DNA of 64,000 nt from Octadecabacter temperatus (GCF_001187845.1 NZ_CP012160.1:186001-250000); one strand, 5' to 3'. Shown: positions 28,819 through 37,772, counted from the first letter of the stretch. The notes: a model not told the origin generated them from the letters alone. A program made the numbers and translations.

Positions 28819-31116
28819 ATGAGTGATGAAACGTTCGACCCCAAGATGAACCCGACAGAACCCCTGCGCCGCGCGCTCGGGGATCGCTACCTAACGTATG
28901 CGCTGTCGACAATTATGCACCGCGCACTGCCGGACGCGCGTGACGGGCTAAAGCCAGTTCACCGCCGTATCCTTTACGCGATGCGCGAATTGAAATTGGC
29001 GTCAAAGGGCGGCTTCCGTAAGTCTGCGAAAATCTCTGGCGACGTTATGGGTAACTACCACCCCCATGGTGATGCAGCGATTTATGACGCGATGGCGCGC
29101 CTCGCGCAGGACTTTAACGTGCGCTATCCGCTGGTGGATGGCCAAGGTAACTTCGGTAACATCGACGGCGATAACCCTGCGGCGGCGCGATACACAGAAG
29201 CGCGGATGACAGCAGCGGCCGAGGCTCTGCTTGAGGGGCTGAACGAGAACGCGGTTGATTACCGCGAAAACTACGACGGCACGCTGGAAGAACCTGTCGT
29301 GCTGCCAGCCGCATTCCCAAACCTGCTCGCCAATGGGTCCAGCGGTATCGCGGTGGGCATGGCGACCAACATCCCACCCCATAACCTCGAAGAGCTTATC
29401 GGCGCGTGTCTGCACCTCATCAAAGCGCCCAACGCGCGTGATGAAACGATCCTCGAGTACATTCCCGGTCCTGACTTCCCGACTGGCGGTGTTATCGTTG
29501 AACCACCGGAAAATATCGCCGAGGCGTATCGCACGGGTAAGGGTGGCTTCCGTCTGCGCTGTAAATACGAAGTCGAAGACCTTGGCCGCGGCCAATGGCA
29601 GGTCGTTATCACTGAGATTCCATATCAGGTACCCAAATCCCGCCTGATCGAAAAGCTCGCCGAAGTGATTGAGCTGAAAAAAGTCCCGATCCTTGCGGAC
29701 GTGCGCGATGAATCCGCTGATGACATCCGCATCATTCTTGAGCCGAAGTCCAAGAACGTCGATGTCGAAGTCCTGATGGGCATGTTGTACCGCAACACCG
29801 ATCTGGAAACGCGGTTCAGCCTGAACATGAACGTGTTGATTGACGGTCTGACCCCAAAGGTCTGTAGCCTCAAAGAAGTGCTGCGCGCCTTCCTTGATCA
29901 CCGTCGCGATGTTCTGATCCGCCGCTCGCAGCACCGCATGGAAAAGATCGACCACCGCCTTGAGGTCCTCGAAGGCTTTATCATTGCCTTCCTGAACCTT
30001 GATCGCGTGATCGACATCATCCGCTACGACGACAGCCCTAAGACTGCGTTGATGGCCGAAGACTGGGGCAAAACCCACGTTCGCGCCATGGACGAAGCAG
30101 ACTACGTTTCCCCCGTTGCTGGCGGTGAAATGGGCCTGACCGAAGTGCAGGCCGAAGCGATTTTGAACATGCGCCTGCGCTCCTTGCGCCGCTTGGAAGA
30201 AATCGAACTTGTTAAAGAGCGTGACGCGTTGATGCTGGAACGTGCGGGCCTCGAAGACCTGCTCGATAGCGATGACCTGCAATGGAAAACTGTTGCGGAT
30301 CAACTGCGCGAAACGCGCAAGCAGTTCGGTTCGTCCTTTGATGGTGGTAAGCGCCGCACGACTTTTGCCGAGGCTGGCGTTGTTGAGGATGTGCCGCTTG
30401 AGGCGATGATCGACAAAGAACCTGTCACCGTGGTTTGTTCCAAAATGGGTTGGATCCGCGCCATGACGGGTCACATCGATCTTACGCGCGAGTTGAAATT
30501 CAAAGACGGGGACGAAGGGCGGTTCATTTTCCACGCCCAAACAACCGACCGTCTGCTGGTACTTGGCAGCAATGGCCGCTTCTATACCGTCGGCGCATCG
30601 ACCCTTCCGGGCGGGCGCGGCATGGGTGAACCCCTGCGCTTGATGGTCGACCTCCCGAATGAGGCCGAAATCGTCGCGTTGTTTATCCATAAGCCGGGGA
30701 ACAAACTGCTGCTCGCATCTTCTGCTGGGGACGGTTTCGTCGTGCCCGAAGACGATGTCATCGCGCAAACTCGTGCGGGTAAACAGGTTCTCAACGTCAA
30801 AGGCGATGTGCGTGCGAAGGTCTGCTCTGATGTGCTGGGCGACCATGTCGCTTGCGTCGGTGAGAACCGCAAAGTGCTGCTGTTCCCGCTCGATGAGCTC
30901 CCAGAAATGGGTCGCGGCAAAGGTGTACGCTTGCAGAAATACAAGGACGGCGGCTTGTCTGATGCCACGACATTTACTCTCGCCGAAGGCCTAAGCTGGC
31001 TCGATCCGGCCGGCCGTACACGCACGGAAACCGAACTTGGTGAATGGACGGCGAAACGCGCTGGCGCTGGGCGTATGGCGCCACGTGGCTTCCCACGGGA
31101 TAATACGTTCACCTAA
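28819..31116 (+). CDS. parC: ParC, DNA topoisomerase IV subunit A
   Basis: 765 residues. Breaks and rejoins DNA to decatenate chromosomes, with ParE. Active-site Tyr125 lies in AAARYTEARM; HPHGDAAIYDAM (81-92) is the quinolone-resistance region, with Ala86 where E. coli ParC has Ser80. The GyrA-like C-terminal beta-propeller is short and degenerate, as expected for ParC, not GyrA. No Shine-Dalgarno sequence is seen before the ATG. Confidence 0.95.
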   Translation: MSDETFDPKMNPTEPLRRALGDRYLTYALSTIMHRALPDARDGLKPVHRRILYAMRELKLASKGGFRKSAKISGDVMGNYHPHGDAAIYDAMARLAQDFNVRYPLVDGQGNFGNIDGDNPAAARYTEARMTAAAEALLEGLNENAVDYRENYDGTLEEPVVLPAAFPNLLANGSSGIAVGMATNIPPHNLEELIGACLHLIKAPNARDETILEYIPGPDFPTGGVIVEPPENIAEAYRTGKGGFRLRCKYEVEDLGRGQWQVVITEIPYQVPKSRLIEKLAEVIELKKVPILADVRDESADDIRIILEPKSKNVDVEVLMGMLYRNTDLETRFSLNMNVLIDGLTPKVCSLKEVLRAFLDHRRDVLIRRSQHRMEKIDHRLEVLEGFIIAFLNLDRVIDIIRYDDSPKTALMAEDWGKTHVRAMDEADYVSPVAGGEMGLTEVQAEAILNMRLRSLRRLEEIELVKERDALMLERAGLEDLLDSDDLQWKTVADQLRETRKQFGSSFDGGKRRTTFAEAGVVEDVPLEAMIDKEPVTVVCSKMGWIRAMTGHIDLTRELKFKDGDEGRFIFHAQTTDRLLVLGSNGRFYTVGASTLPGGRGMGEPLRLMVDLPNEAEIVALFIHKPGNKLLLASSAGDGFVVPEDDVIAQTRAGKQVLNVKGDVRAKVCSDVLGDHVACVGENRKVLLFPLDELPEMGRGKGVRLQKYKDGGLSDATTFTLAEGLSWLDPAGRTRTETELGEWTAKRAGAGRMAPRGFPRDNTFT

Positions 31117-31227
31117 CGCCAAGCTGTGTAGCTTGACGCAGTTTCGTCAATTCCGCTAGCGTGACCCACAGTAGATTGCAGCCTTGCATTCAACGCGCTA
31201 GGCATGGGGACCAATAGGGGGAACGAC

Positions 31228-31905
31228 ATGCGAATTCTTGTGGCTTTGATGGGCTTGGCTCTGCTGACAGCCTGCGGTGGGATCCGCGATGATCTGACGG
31301 AAACACCTGACACGATCGGCGCATTTCGTCTTGGCCACAACATCGCCGTTGTAAACGAGCCCGTCCAAGGCCCTTTTTCGCGCACTGTAACTGATGACGA
31401 ATGGCAGGCGGCAATGACCACCGCCGTTGCTGACCGACTTGGCGAGGCACGCTTCTTCGGTGATAAATTCTATCATGTCGGCGTCGCGGTTGAGGCCTAT
31501 GTTTTGGCGTATCCGGGCGTGCCACTGGTTTATTCCCCGAAATCCGTCCTGATCTTCAGCGTGAACTTCTTTGAGGATTCGACACAGACGAAACTTAATG
31601 ACGAAGCGATCCAGATCACCGTGTTCGAACCTTGCTGCACTGTTCCGTTCCTTGGGTCCGGCTTTACCCGTTCCGCAGACGAGCAAATGGAAGGTCTGTC
31701 CTTCAACGCAGCCCGCGCGATTGAGCGCACAATGCGTGAAAATGCCGAATGGTTCGGTGGTACGCCAGAAATACTGGAAGCAGATGAAACGATCCGCGTC
31801 GGGAACGTTCTTGAAGACAACCCGGAATTGGTTGCCCCACAGCAAGAACCACCGGCAGAATTGTTGGCCAGCACCAACCCAGCCGGTACGATCGGTCTGC
31901 CCTAG
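31228..31905 (+). CDS. Putative lipoprotein of unknown function
   Basis: 225 residues from the ATG at 31228, preceded by AGGGGGAA. The signal MRILVALMGLALLTACGG has a lipobox LTAC with Cys16. The mature protein has few recognisable motifs: a VADRLGEARFFGDKFYHVGVAVEAYVL segment, a FEPCC pair, and a proline-rich C-terminus (VAPQQEPPAELL). It might belong to the envelope lipoproteins that resemble DUF4136, but I cannot support that firmly. Confidence 0.72.
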   Translation: MRILVALMGLALLTACGGIRDDLTETPDTIGAFRLGHNIAVVNEPVQGPFSRTVTDDEWQAAMTTAVADRLGEARFFGDKFYHVGVAVEAYVLAYPGVPLVYSPKSVLIFSVNFFEDSTQTKLNDEAIQITVFEPCCTVPFLGSGFTRSADEQMEGLSFNAARAIERTMRENAEWFGGTPEILEADETIRVGNVLEDNPELVAPQQEPPAELLASTNPAGTIGLP

Positions 31906-31920
31906 CACCTTAAGTTTCTC

Positions 31921-31949
31921 TTGATCTTTGCGTCATTCCGCAATACATC
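31921..31949 (+). promoter_or_regulatory. Candidate promoter of tuf-1
   Basis: TTGATC at 31921-31926, 17-base spacer, TACATC at 31944-31949, about 50 bases before the predicted mRNA reaches the tuf-1 ATG. It suggests tuf-1 has its own promoter. Confidence 0.5.
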
Positions 31950-32002
31950 GCCCGCGATGTTGAACAGGGCTGATAGTAGCCCCCGAATGACAAGGCGCCT
32001 CG

Positions 32003-33181
32003 ATCATGGCTAAGGAAAAGTTTGAACGTAATAAACCGCACGTTAACATCGGCACAATTGGCCACGTTGACCACGGCAAGACGACACTGACAGCGGCGAT
32101 CACGAAGTACTTCGGTGATTTCCAAGCGTACGACCAGATTGATGGCGCGCCAGAAGAAAAAGCACGTGGCATCACGATCTCCACAGCGCACGTTGAGTAC
32201 GAGACTGAAGCACGTCACTACGCGCACGTTGACTGCCCAGGCCACGCCGACTACGTGAAAAACATGATCACTGGTGCTGCTCAGATGGACGGCGCGATCT
32301 TGGTTGTGAACGCAGCAGACGGCCCAATGCCACAGACACGTGAGCACATCCTGCTCGGCCGTCAGGTTGGTATCCCGTACATGGTTGTTTACATGAACAA
32401 AGTTGACCAGGTTGACGACGAAGAGTTGCTCGAACTGGTTGAAATGGAAATCCGTGAGCTGTTGTCCTCTTATGAGTACCCTGGCGACGACATCCCAGTA
32501 ATCCCTGGCTCCGCTCTGGCAGCTATGGAAGACCGCGATGCTGAAATCGGTGAAAACTCCATCCGCGCGCTGATGGCGGCTGTTGACGAGTACATCCCAA
32601 CACCTGCACGTGCTGTTGACCAGCCGTTCCTGATGCCAGTTGAGGACGTGTTCTCGATCTCTGGTCGTGGTACAGTTGTAACTGGCCGTATTGAGCGTGG
32701 CGTGATCAACGTTGGCGACGAAATCGAAATCGTCGGTATCCGCGACACAACAAAGACAACATGTACTGGTGTTGAAATGTTCCGCAAGCTGCTGGATTCC
32801 GGCGAAGCTGGCGACAACATCGGCGCATTGCTTCGCGGCGTTGACCGTGACGGCGTTGAGCGCGGCCAGATCCTGTGTAAGCCAGGTTCTGTTCAGCCAC
32901 ACACGAAGTTCGAAGCTGAGGCCTACATCCTCACGAAAGAAGAAGGCGGTCGTCACACACCATTCTTCGCGAACTACCGTCCACAGTTCTACTTCCGTAC
33001 AACAGACGTTACGGGCACAGTTCAGCTGCCATCCGGCACTGAAATGGTTATGCCAGGCGACAACCTGAAGTTCGAAGTTGAGCTGATCGCACCAATCGCG
33101 ATGGAAGACGGCCTGCGCTTTGCGATCCGCGAAGGCGGCCGCACTGTTGGCGCTGGTGTTGTATCCAAGATCATCGCCTAA
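32003..33181 (+). repeat. Copy 1 of the 1.18-kb tuf repeat
   Basis: Reads identically, base for base as far as I could compare by eye, with 57153-58331. Identity begins three bases before the ATG and stops at the TAA; flanks are unrelated. This is the footprint of gene conversion between paralogous tuf genes. Confidence 0.9.
32006..33181 (+). CDS. tuf: EF-Tu, elongation factor Tu (copy 1)
   Basis: 391 residues. GTPase that delivers aminoacyl-tRNA to the ribosome. G1 GHVDHGKT at 19-26, DCPGH at 76-80, NKVD at 130-133, and domains II-III through the C-terminal [11 protein letters not shown]. It occupies the tufB position, upstream of tRNA-Trp, secE and nusG, although unrelated genes have been inserted between. 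Ribosome-binding sequence is modest (AAGG, 10 bases away), weaker than the AAGGAGG in front of copy 2, so the copies may be translated unequally. The stop codon starts a perfect hairpin. Confidence 0.98.
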   Translation: MAKEKFERNKPHVNIGTIGHVDHGKTTLTAAITKYFGDFQAYDQIDGAPEEKARGITISTAHVEYETEARHYAHVDCPGHADYVKNMITGAAQMDGAILVVNAADGPMPQTREHILLGRQVGIPYMVVYMNKVDQVDDEELLELVEMEIRELLSSYEYPGDDIPVIPGSALAAMEDRDAEIGENSIRALMAAVDEYIPTPARAVDQPFLMPVEDVFSISGRGTVVTGRIERGVINVGDEIEIVGIRDTTKTTCTGVEMFRKLLDSGEAGDNIGALLRGVDRDGVERGQILCKPGSVQPHTKFEAEAYILTKEEGGRHTPFFANYRPQFYFRTTDVTGTVQLPSGTEMVMPGDNLKFEVELIAPIAMEDGLRFAIREGGRTVGAGVVSKIIA

Positions 33182-33270
33182 GTTTGCTTTGCAAACTTAG
33201 CAGCGTGCAGCCGTGGCAGGTGTTTCACAGAAACGCCGAGAACGGATGACCGCTAGCGGTTAGAAACAAA

Positions 33271-33303
33271 GAAGGCCCGCGCAGATATGCGCGGGCCTTC
33301 TTC
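33271..33303 (+). terminator. tuf-1 terminator
   Basis: GAAGGCCCGCGC (33271-33282) pairs perfectly with GCGCGGGCCTTC (33289-33300) around a 6-base loop and is followed by TTC. The A-rich 5' side also lets it serve the convergent minus-strand gene. Confidence 0.8.
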
Positions 33304-33327
33304 AATAGCACAATCGTTTAACGTCTC

Positions 33328-33873
33328 TTAACTGTTCTCAGGGACGTACTCTGGGTTTTTTGTCCCATCCTCTAAGTGTCTGGGGTGGCCGTCTGCGTCC
33401 CTTTGCCCAGAGTGAAACTGCCAGTTTTCGGCTGCGTTGATCGCCGCCTTGAAGTTATTGGCTTCCGAAAGGTTAAACTGCAATTCTTCACAGTCTGATC
33501 GCCCGTGGGCGATGATAGCTGAAAACAATTCCAATTTGAAAGTTTCGAGATCCATTGAGCTTGACGAAATCAACTTAGGGCCAAAGTATCGCAGATGCTC
33601 GATGACTTTTCCAAGGATCGAGGGTAATATCAGGTTTTCCAAGACAGTCTTCGTCATCCCGTTGAACCTTGGTGCGCCAGCTGACCCGTCGTAAAGAAAA
33701 AGCACTCCGGAGGCGTCGAAGCATTTGCCTCGAGTGAATTGCTTTTTCCGTGGCAGCTGACTGAAAGTGGTAAAGCCAGAGCGACGATTAACTTTCCCGT
33801 AAGTTGAAAAGCTGCGACGCTTCTTACTTTCAACCCAAAATACAGGATAGCAGGGTGATTTCGGGTTGTTCAT
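33328..33873 (-). CDS. Hypothetical protein, likely accessory
   Basis: 181 residues. ATG at 33873 has GGAAA six bases upstream; the longer start at 33927 is less likely. No signal peptide or membrane segment. The N-terminus is basic (SKKRRS, PRKKQF) and the C-terminus ends with a short charged HPRHLEDGTKN stretch. Base composition and codon use look more AT-rich than the neighbours. No family recognised. It is inserted between tuf-1 and tRNA-Trp and has no obvious partner, so it may have come by transfer. Confidence 0.65.
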   Translation of the reverse strand: MNNPKSPCYPVFWVESKKRRSFSTYGKVNRRSGFTTFSQLPRKKQFTRGKCFDASGVLFLYDGSAGAPRFNGMTKTVLENLILPSILGKVIEHLRYFGPKLISSSSMDLETFKLELFSAIIAHGRSDCEELQFNLSEANNFKAAINAAENWQFHSGQRDADGHPRHLEDGTKNPEYVPENS

Positions 33874-34077
33874 AGCATTTCCTATTACTTTGCACTTCAG
33901 CAGGCTAAGATGGTCTGCAACCGCCAAACATATACTTCACAACTATACCTTGCGCACTCGTTTAGTATTTCAGAAATTTTCACAACGACTTTGGTCCATC
34001 GACCTTGTACCTTCCTATGAAGCCGTCACTTGCGGCGCTGATTTGAACGCATTGAAAAGGGCCGCAGGCACGTAGCT

Positions 34078-35187
34078 ATGACATCAAGCATTCTTACTAT
34101 GCCCTTTCGTATCGTCTTCGGAATCTTGAAGTTCTTCCTGTTCCCGTGGTACGTTCGCTGGATTTTCCGTTTGCCATGGATCGTGTTTGCTGGCCTTGCT
34201 GCTTGGGTCGGATACCTCGCTTACCAAGAATACGAAAACTACCGGTTCAATGTCTTTGAGGCCGGATATCAGGTGTCTGAAGGCGTGCCTGATCCTACTC
34301 CATTGTCAAAATGGAACAGTGTTTCGGACGTCTACAGTAACGACGAAGTTCATGTCAGCGGTCTGTATTTTTCTGCGCTGCCTCAGGGGCAATTTGATCC
34401 AGTTGGCTTGGAGCGCGGGTTTATCCTGTTGGCTGATGATCAGGGCCGTGAAGTTAAGGCTGCGCTTGTCGTCAGGCCAAATGATCTGCCTTTTTTGCAA
34501 CGTCAGCTTGAGGCGCAAGGCGATGGCGACCGTATCGCTGTGAATGTGAACGGAACGCTCAGCCGTAGTAGCGACTGGTTAAGCGCAATCGAGACAGAGT
34601 TGTTAGTGATGAACATTCCGGGATCGCCGGACCTAGTTGTAATTAAACCTTTCTTGGGCAATCGCGCTGACGCACTTCATGACGCCGCTGAAAATTCATT
34701 TGGAATGGTTTCGCTTCTCGGTGGATTGGCGGGGGTTCTTGCATTCTTGGGTGCCGGACGATTTCTGTCAGGGCGTGGCGCGCGATTGGCCGCATCTGCA
34801 CATCAGTCTCGGAAGTCAGGGCGCGAGGTGCAAGCTGAGAAGCAGGCAGCACAAGCCGCGCAAAACCTAGGATTGCCAGATCAAGCGCCTGAGGCGTCGC
34901 CGTGGGGAACGTTCCAGCCGCAGCCACGCGATACGGATACGTCGGATAAACCAACCCGCATGGTGAAACCGCAAACGCCCGCACAGGTGAAGGCGAGTAG
35001 GGCGAAGCCAAAGCGCGAAGCGGACGTCGTTATCCCTACAGAACCCGAGTACAAAAGCGTCTTCCCTGGGGGCGGGTCTGCCTTTCGGTTCAAGACAGCC
35101 GATCAAATCATTAAGCAAACCTTCGGGGTGCGCAGCGGTTTGAAATCAAGCGAACAGACGATCAAGTCATCAAAGGGTGAGGAATAG
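34078..35187 (+). CDS. Membrane protein of unknown function
   Basis: 369 residues. One N-terminal hydrophobic region (about 10-48, perhaps two passes), a soluble domain of about 160 residues facing the periplasm, another membrane segment near 206-228 (MVSLLGGLAGVLAFLGAG), then a long basic, Ala/Lys/Gln- and Pro-rich cytoplasmic tail (about 235-369), probably partly coiled and disordered. No family recognised. It lies just before tRNA-Trp. Its topology is that of a scaffold or regulator and not of a transporter. Confidence 0.7.
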   Translation: MTSSILTMPFRIVFGILKFFLFPWYVRWIFRLPWIVFAGLAAWVGYLAYQEYENYRFNVFEAGYQVSEGVPDPTPLSKWNSVSDVYSNDEVHVSGLYFSALPQGQFDPVGLERGFILLADDQGREVKAALVVRPNDLPFLQRQLEAQGDGDRIAVNVNGTLSRSSDWLSAIETELLVMNIPGSPDLVVIKPFLGNRADALHDAAENSFGMVSLLGGLAGVLAFLGAGRFLSGRGARLAASAHQSRKSGREVQAEKQAAQAAQNLGLPDQAPEASPWGTFQPQPRDTDTSDKPTRMVKPQTPAQVKASRAKPKREADVVIPTEPEYKSVFPGGGSAFRFKTADQIIKQTFGVRSGLKSSEQTIKSSKGEE

Positions 35188-35200
35188 GGGCGTTTCTGCC

Positions 35201-35229
35201 TTGCCAAGTGGTGTGGCCCTCGCTACATC
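35201..35229 (+). promoter_or_regulatory. Candidate promoter of tRNA-Trp
   Basis: TTGCCA at 35201-35206, 17-base spacer, TACATC at 35224-35229, ending 12 bases before the first base of the tRNA. Confidence 0.55.
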
Positions 35230-35241
35230 ATCGCTCGGCTT

Positions 35242-35317
35242 AGGGGTTTAGCTCAGTTGGTAGAGCGACGGTCTCCAAAACCGTAGGTCGTGGGTTCGAG
35301 CCCCTCAGCCCCTGCCA
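35242..35317 (+). tRNA. tRNA-Trp (anticodon CCA)
   Basis: 76 bases folding as a cloverleaf. Acceptor AGGGGTT pairs with AGCCCCT before the discriminator G and an encoded CCA end. D-loop AGCTCAGTTGGTAGAGC is standard; the anticodon arm ACGGT-CTCCAAA-ACCGT shows CCA; the T arm has GGGTTCGAGCCCC. tRNA-Trp ahead of secE-nusG is the ancestral order in proteobacteria. Confidence 0.97.
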
Positions 35318-35368
35318 AGCCACCCGACGTAGCCAAGCGTTTGCTGCGTGTCTGAACGGGAGACGAAG

Positions 35369-36280
35369 TTGCCATCTTTACCGAATTCCATTGCCCTGCA
35401 TATCGGTGCGCATAAGACGGCCTCCACGCACCTTCAAAAGATTCTGAATCATAATCGAAAGATATTGAAGAGCGATGGCTTTGTTGCCTATGGGCCGTCG
35501 TATTTGCGTATGACGGGCCGCAGTTTGCAGGCGATGTTTGGGCTGAGCGCATCGCGCAAGATCGCGCCTCGGCGCAGTCCGCACGATCAGCTGGCGTTTT
35601 TGGCAAAGGGTGCCAAGCGGTTGGTGCTTTCAGAAGAGAATTTTGTTGGCGTCTTGGGTGGAAGCGAGGGGAGGATCACCTCTCCGCTCTATCCGACAGC
35701 GCCTGAAAGGATTGCAGCATTCATTGAGACTGTCGCGCCTGTCAAAGTGGATTTGTTTCTTGGCGTGCGAAATCCGGCGGCATTTATGGCGTCCGCATAT
35801 AGCCAAACACTGTTTGGAGGCACCCACATCGGGCCGCGAACGTTTCGCGCCCGTAACGATTGGCGCGCGGTTGATTGGGCGGACTATGTTGCACGGTTGC
35901 GCGCGGTTGAAGGTGTGGGGGATTTCTACGTCTGGCGCCAGGAAGACTACGACGCAACCTTGCGCCTGATTATGCGCAGAATGCTGCGCTGGAGCACAGG
36001 CGGCAAAATCGAGAAGATTAAAGAAAGTCGCGTTCACCAAGGGTTATCTGCCGCTGCGGTCCGTCAAACACTGGCTTGGGCACAGGAGGGGCGCACTGAA
36101 AAGCTCGCCGGAACCGCGCGTGGCCTTTTCCCGATTAATGACACGAACAAAGCGTTTAAACTGTATGCCGCTTCTACACTGGCGGAGTCCGAGGCTGGCT
36201 ACGGTGCACAAATGGCGCAAATCGAAGCGATGGACGGTGTAACGGTCCTGCATCCCCCCAACCATGCTAAGCAGGGTTGA
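35369..36280 (+). CDS. Sulfotransferase-like protein
   Basis: About 303 residues. The N-terminal HIGAHKTASTHLQ is a P-loop-like 5'-PSB motif that binds PAPS in sulfotransferases; a later VRNPAAFMASAYSQ fits the 3'-PB region with its Arg and Ser. The TTG at 35369 has GGGAG six bases upstream, while a GTG at 35348 has none; either is possible. Acceptor unknown, perhaps a glycan or lipid. It splits tRNA-Trp from secE, which is unusual for this neighbourhood. Confidence 0.7.
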   Translation: MPSLPNSIALHIGAHKTASTHLQKILNHNRKILKSDGFVAYGPSYLRMTGRSLQAMFGLSASRKIAPRRSPHDQLAFLAKGAKRLVLSEENFVGVLGGSEGRITSPLYPTAPERIAAFIETVAPVKVDLFLGVRNPAAFMASAYSQTLFGGTHIGPRTFRARNDWRAVDWADYVARLRAVEGVGDFYVWRQEDYDATLRLIMRRMLRWSTGGKIEKIKESRVHQGLSAAAVRQTLAWAQEGRTEKLAGTARGLFPINDTNKAFKLYAASTLAESEAGYGAQMAQIEAMDGVTVLHPPNHAKQG

Positions 36281-36348
36281 AATACGGCGCTAAGACAGTT
36301 ACCTGCCAATCCAGTTATCCGAATGGCATATCCACCAAAGGACAGATC

Positions 36349-36543
36349 ATGGCCAAGACCAACCCAGTGCAGTTTATCCAGCAAACCCGCGCCGAAATCG
36401 GCAAAGTTGTTTGGCCGTCCCGTCGCGAAGTCACGCTGACCACAATCATGGTTCTTATCATGGCCGCTGTCATGGCGTTGTTCTTCACGCTCGTGGATAT
36501 GATCATTCGCCTTGGCCTTGATGGTGTGTTGAACGCATTCTAA
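36349..36543 (+). CDS. secE: SecE, preprotein translocase subunit
   Basis: 64 residues, the short one-span form. N-terminal helix NPVQFIQQTRAEIGKVVWPSR is the conserved amphipathic region; the single membrane segment covers about 33-55. ATG at 36349 has AAAGGACAG upstream; the longer reading from 36277 overlaps the previous gene and lacks homology. It stabilises SecY in the inner membrane. nusG follows after a hairpin. Confidence 0.96.
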   Translation: MAKTNPVQFIQQTRAEIGKVVWPSRREVTLTTIMVLIMAAVMALFFTLVDMIIRLGLDGVLNAF

Positions 36544-36609
36544 GCGATACGCACCGCGACCCCCTTGAAGTGTCGCGTCTTGCACGGTAAAGAATCCCCA
36601 AGTTTAGAT

Positions 36610-36643
36610 GGCGTGCAACGGATGAGTTGCACGCCGCTTTTAT
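36610..36643 (+). terminator. Terminator between secE and nusG
   Basis: GGCGTGCAA (36610-36618) pairs with TTGCACGCC (36627-36635) and is followed by GCTTTTATTT. This would end or attenuate secE transcripts, leaving nusG on a separate or read-through transcript. Confidence 0.65.
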
Positions 36644-36691
36644 TTCCGGGACTCTTCAGCGGGCCCAATTCGATCAAGAAGGACAGATTAA

Positions 36692-37225
36692 ATGGCACAG
36701 CGTTGGTATTCGGTTTCCGTGTTGTCGAACTTCGAAAAGAAGATTGCAGAAACCATTCGCACAACTGCTGAAGAGCAGGGTTTGGCGGATCAGATTGCCG
36801 AGGTTCTGGTTCCGACTGAAGAAGTCATCGAAGTACGTCGTGGCAAAAAAGTAACTTCCGAACGCCGCTTCATGCCGGGTTACGTCCTGGTTCAGATGGA
36901 AATGTCTGATGAAGGTTACCACCTGATCAACTCTATCAACCGAGTCACTGGTTTCTTGGGCCCGCAGGGTCGCCCGATGCCAATGCGCGATGCCGAAGTT
37001 CAACAGATCCTTGGTCGCGTTGAAGAAGGCCAGGAAGCGCCACGTACGCTCATCCACTTCGAGATCGGCGAGAAGATCAAAGTCAACGATGGCCCGTTCG
37101 AAGATTTCGACGGTTTGGTCGAAGAAGTCGACGAAGAAAACAACCGTCTCAAGGTTACCGTGTCCATCTTTGGTCGCGAAACACCTGTCGAGCTTGAGTT
37201 CACTCAGGTCACCAAGCAGGCCTAA
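36692..37225 (+). CDS. nusG: NusG, transcription elongation/antitermination factor
   Basis: 177 residues. NGN domain (about 1-115) with RWYSVSVLSNFEKK and the FMPGYVLVQM strand; C-terminal KOW domain with IGEKIKVNDGPFEDFDG. It binds RNA polymerase beta' and links it to Rho and ribosomal S10. GGACAG precedes the ATG. The stop codon begins a 12-base palindrome, followed by an intrinsic terminator. Confidence 0.97.
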   Translation: MAQRWYSVSVLSNFEKKIAETIRTTAEEQGLADQIAEVLVPTEEVIEVRRGKKVTSERRFMPGYVLVQMEMSDEGYHLINSINRVTGFLGPQGRPMPMRDAEVQQILGRVEEGQEAPRTLIHFEIGEKIKVNDGPFEDFDGLVEEVDEENNRLKVTVSIFGRETPVELEFTQVTKQA

Positions 37226-37245
37226 GCCGGCTTACAGAATTTCGG

Positions 37246-37275
37246 AACGCCGCCCTGTCATTGGGGCGGCGTTTT
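37246..37275 (+). terminator. nusG terminator
   Basis: AACGCCGCCC and GGGCGGCGTT form a 10-bp stem with a nine- to ten-base interval, followed by TTTTGCGTT. Nearly the same hairpin recurs at 37741 after the next gene. Confidence 0.8.
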
Positions 37276-37339
37276 GCGTTAGTGTCTCCAGCAAGCGCAA
37301 AAACAAGTTTGAAACCAACAATCGGATCGAGCACACAAT

Positions 37340-37720
37340 ATGAGAAAAATTGGATTGGCCCTTACAGGTCTTATTGCCCTTCTCCACCTCTACATTGCTT
37401 GGCTGGAAATCTTCGCGTGGACGACCCGTGCGCCGTCAGTGTTTGACGCTTTCCCCGCTACGTTGTTTGAACCAACTGTCGCGTTGGCCGCCAATCAGGG
37501 GGTGTATAATCTATTCTTGGCCGCTGGGTTGATTTGGGCATTGTTGATCAAAGACAAGACATGGCAGTTCAACGTCGCTGCCGTTTTCCTTGGCTTTGTC
37601 GCGATTGCTGGCGCGGTTGCAGCGGGTACCATCGCTGTGAAAACCGGCCTTCCACAGCTGGTTCCAGCTGCGATTGCATTGGTCTGCCTTGGTTTGTCGC
37701 GGAAGTCCGACAGGGTTTAA
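37340..37720 (+). CDS. DUF1304 membrane protein
   Basis: 126 residues with four hydrophobic segments (about 3-24, 48-70, 74-95, 98-118). The sequence LLHLYIAWLEIFAW with its His/Glu pair and NQGVYNLFLAAG match DUF1304, small inner-membrane proteins of unknown function. It is a single gene flanked on both sides by near-identical terminators, so it is transcribed alone. Confidence 0.82.
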   Translation: MRKIGLALTGLIALLHLYIAWLEIFAWTTRAPSVFDAFPATLFEPTVALAANQGVYNLFLAAGLIWALLIKDKTWQFNVAAVFLGFVAIAGAVAAGTIAVKTGLPQLVPAAIALVCLGLSRKSDRV

Positions 37721-37740
37721 GCTATAACCACTAGAGATAG

Positions 37741-37772
37741 AAACGCCGCCCAAATCTGGGGCGGCGTTTTGC
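37741..37772. terminator. Terminator after the DUF1304 gene
   Basis: AAACGCCGCCC and GGGCGGCGTTT pair around about seven bases, followed by TTGCGTTTTT. The A-rich 5' edge lets it work also for the convergent DUF3179 gene. Confidence 0.8.

Noticed and set aside
29002..30846. 614-codon open frame on the minus strand within parC
   Set aside because: It is the antisense shadow of a clearly coding gene with strong codon bias; the translation has no recognisable domain.
28819..31116. Annotation of the type II topoisomerase A subunit as GyrA
   Set aside because: 765 residues, degenerate C-terminal propeller and no clear GyrA-box; ParC fits better.
31910..32956. Long minus-strand frames opposite both tuf genes (also 56748-58106)
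   Set aside because: They are identical because tuf is duplicated, not because a second conserved protein exists. Typical shadow of a highly biased gene.
33328..36280. Genomic island or prophage at tRNA-Trp
   Set aside because: No integrase, transposase, attachment-site duplication or phage gene is visible.
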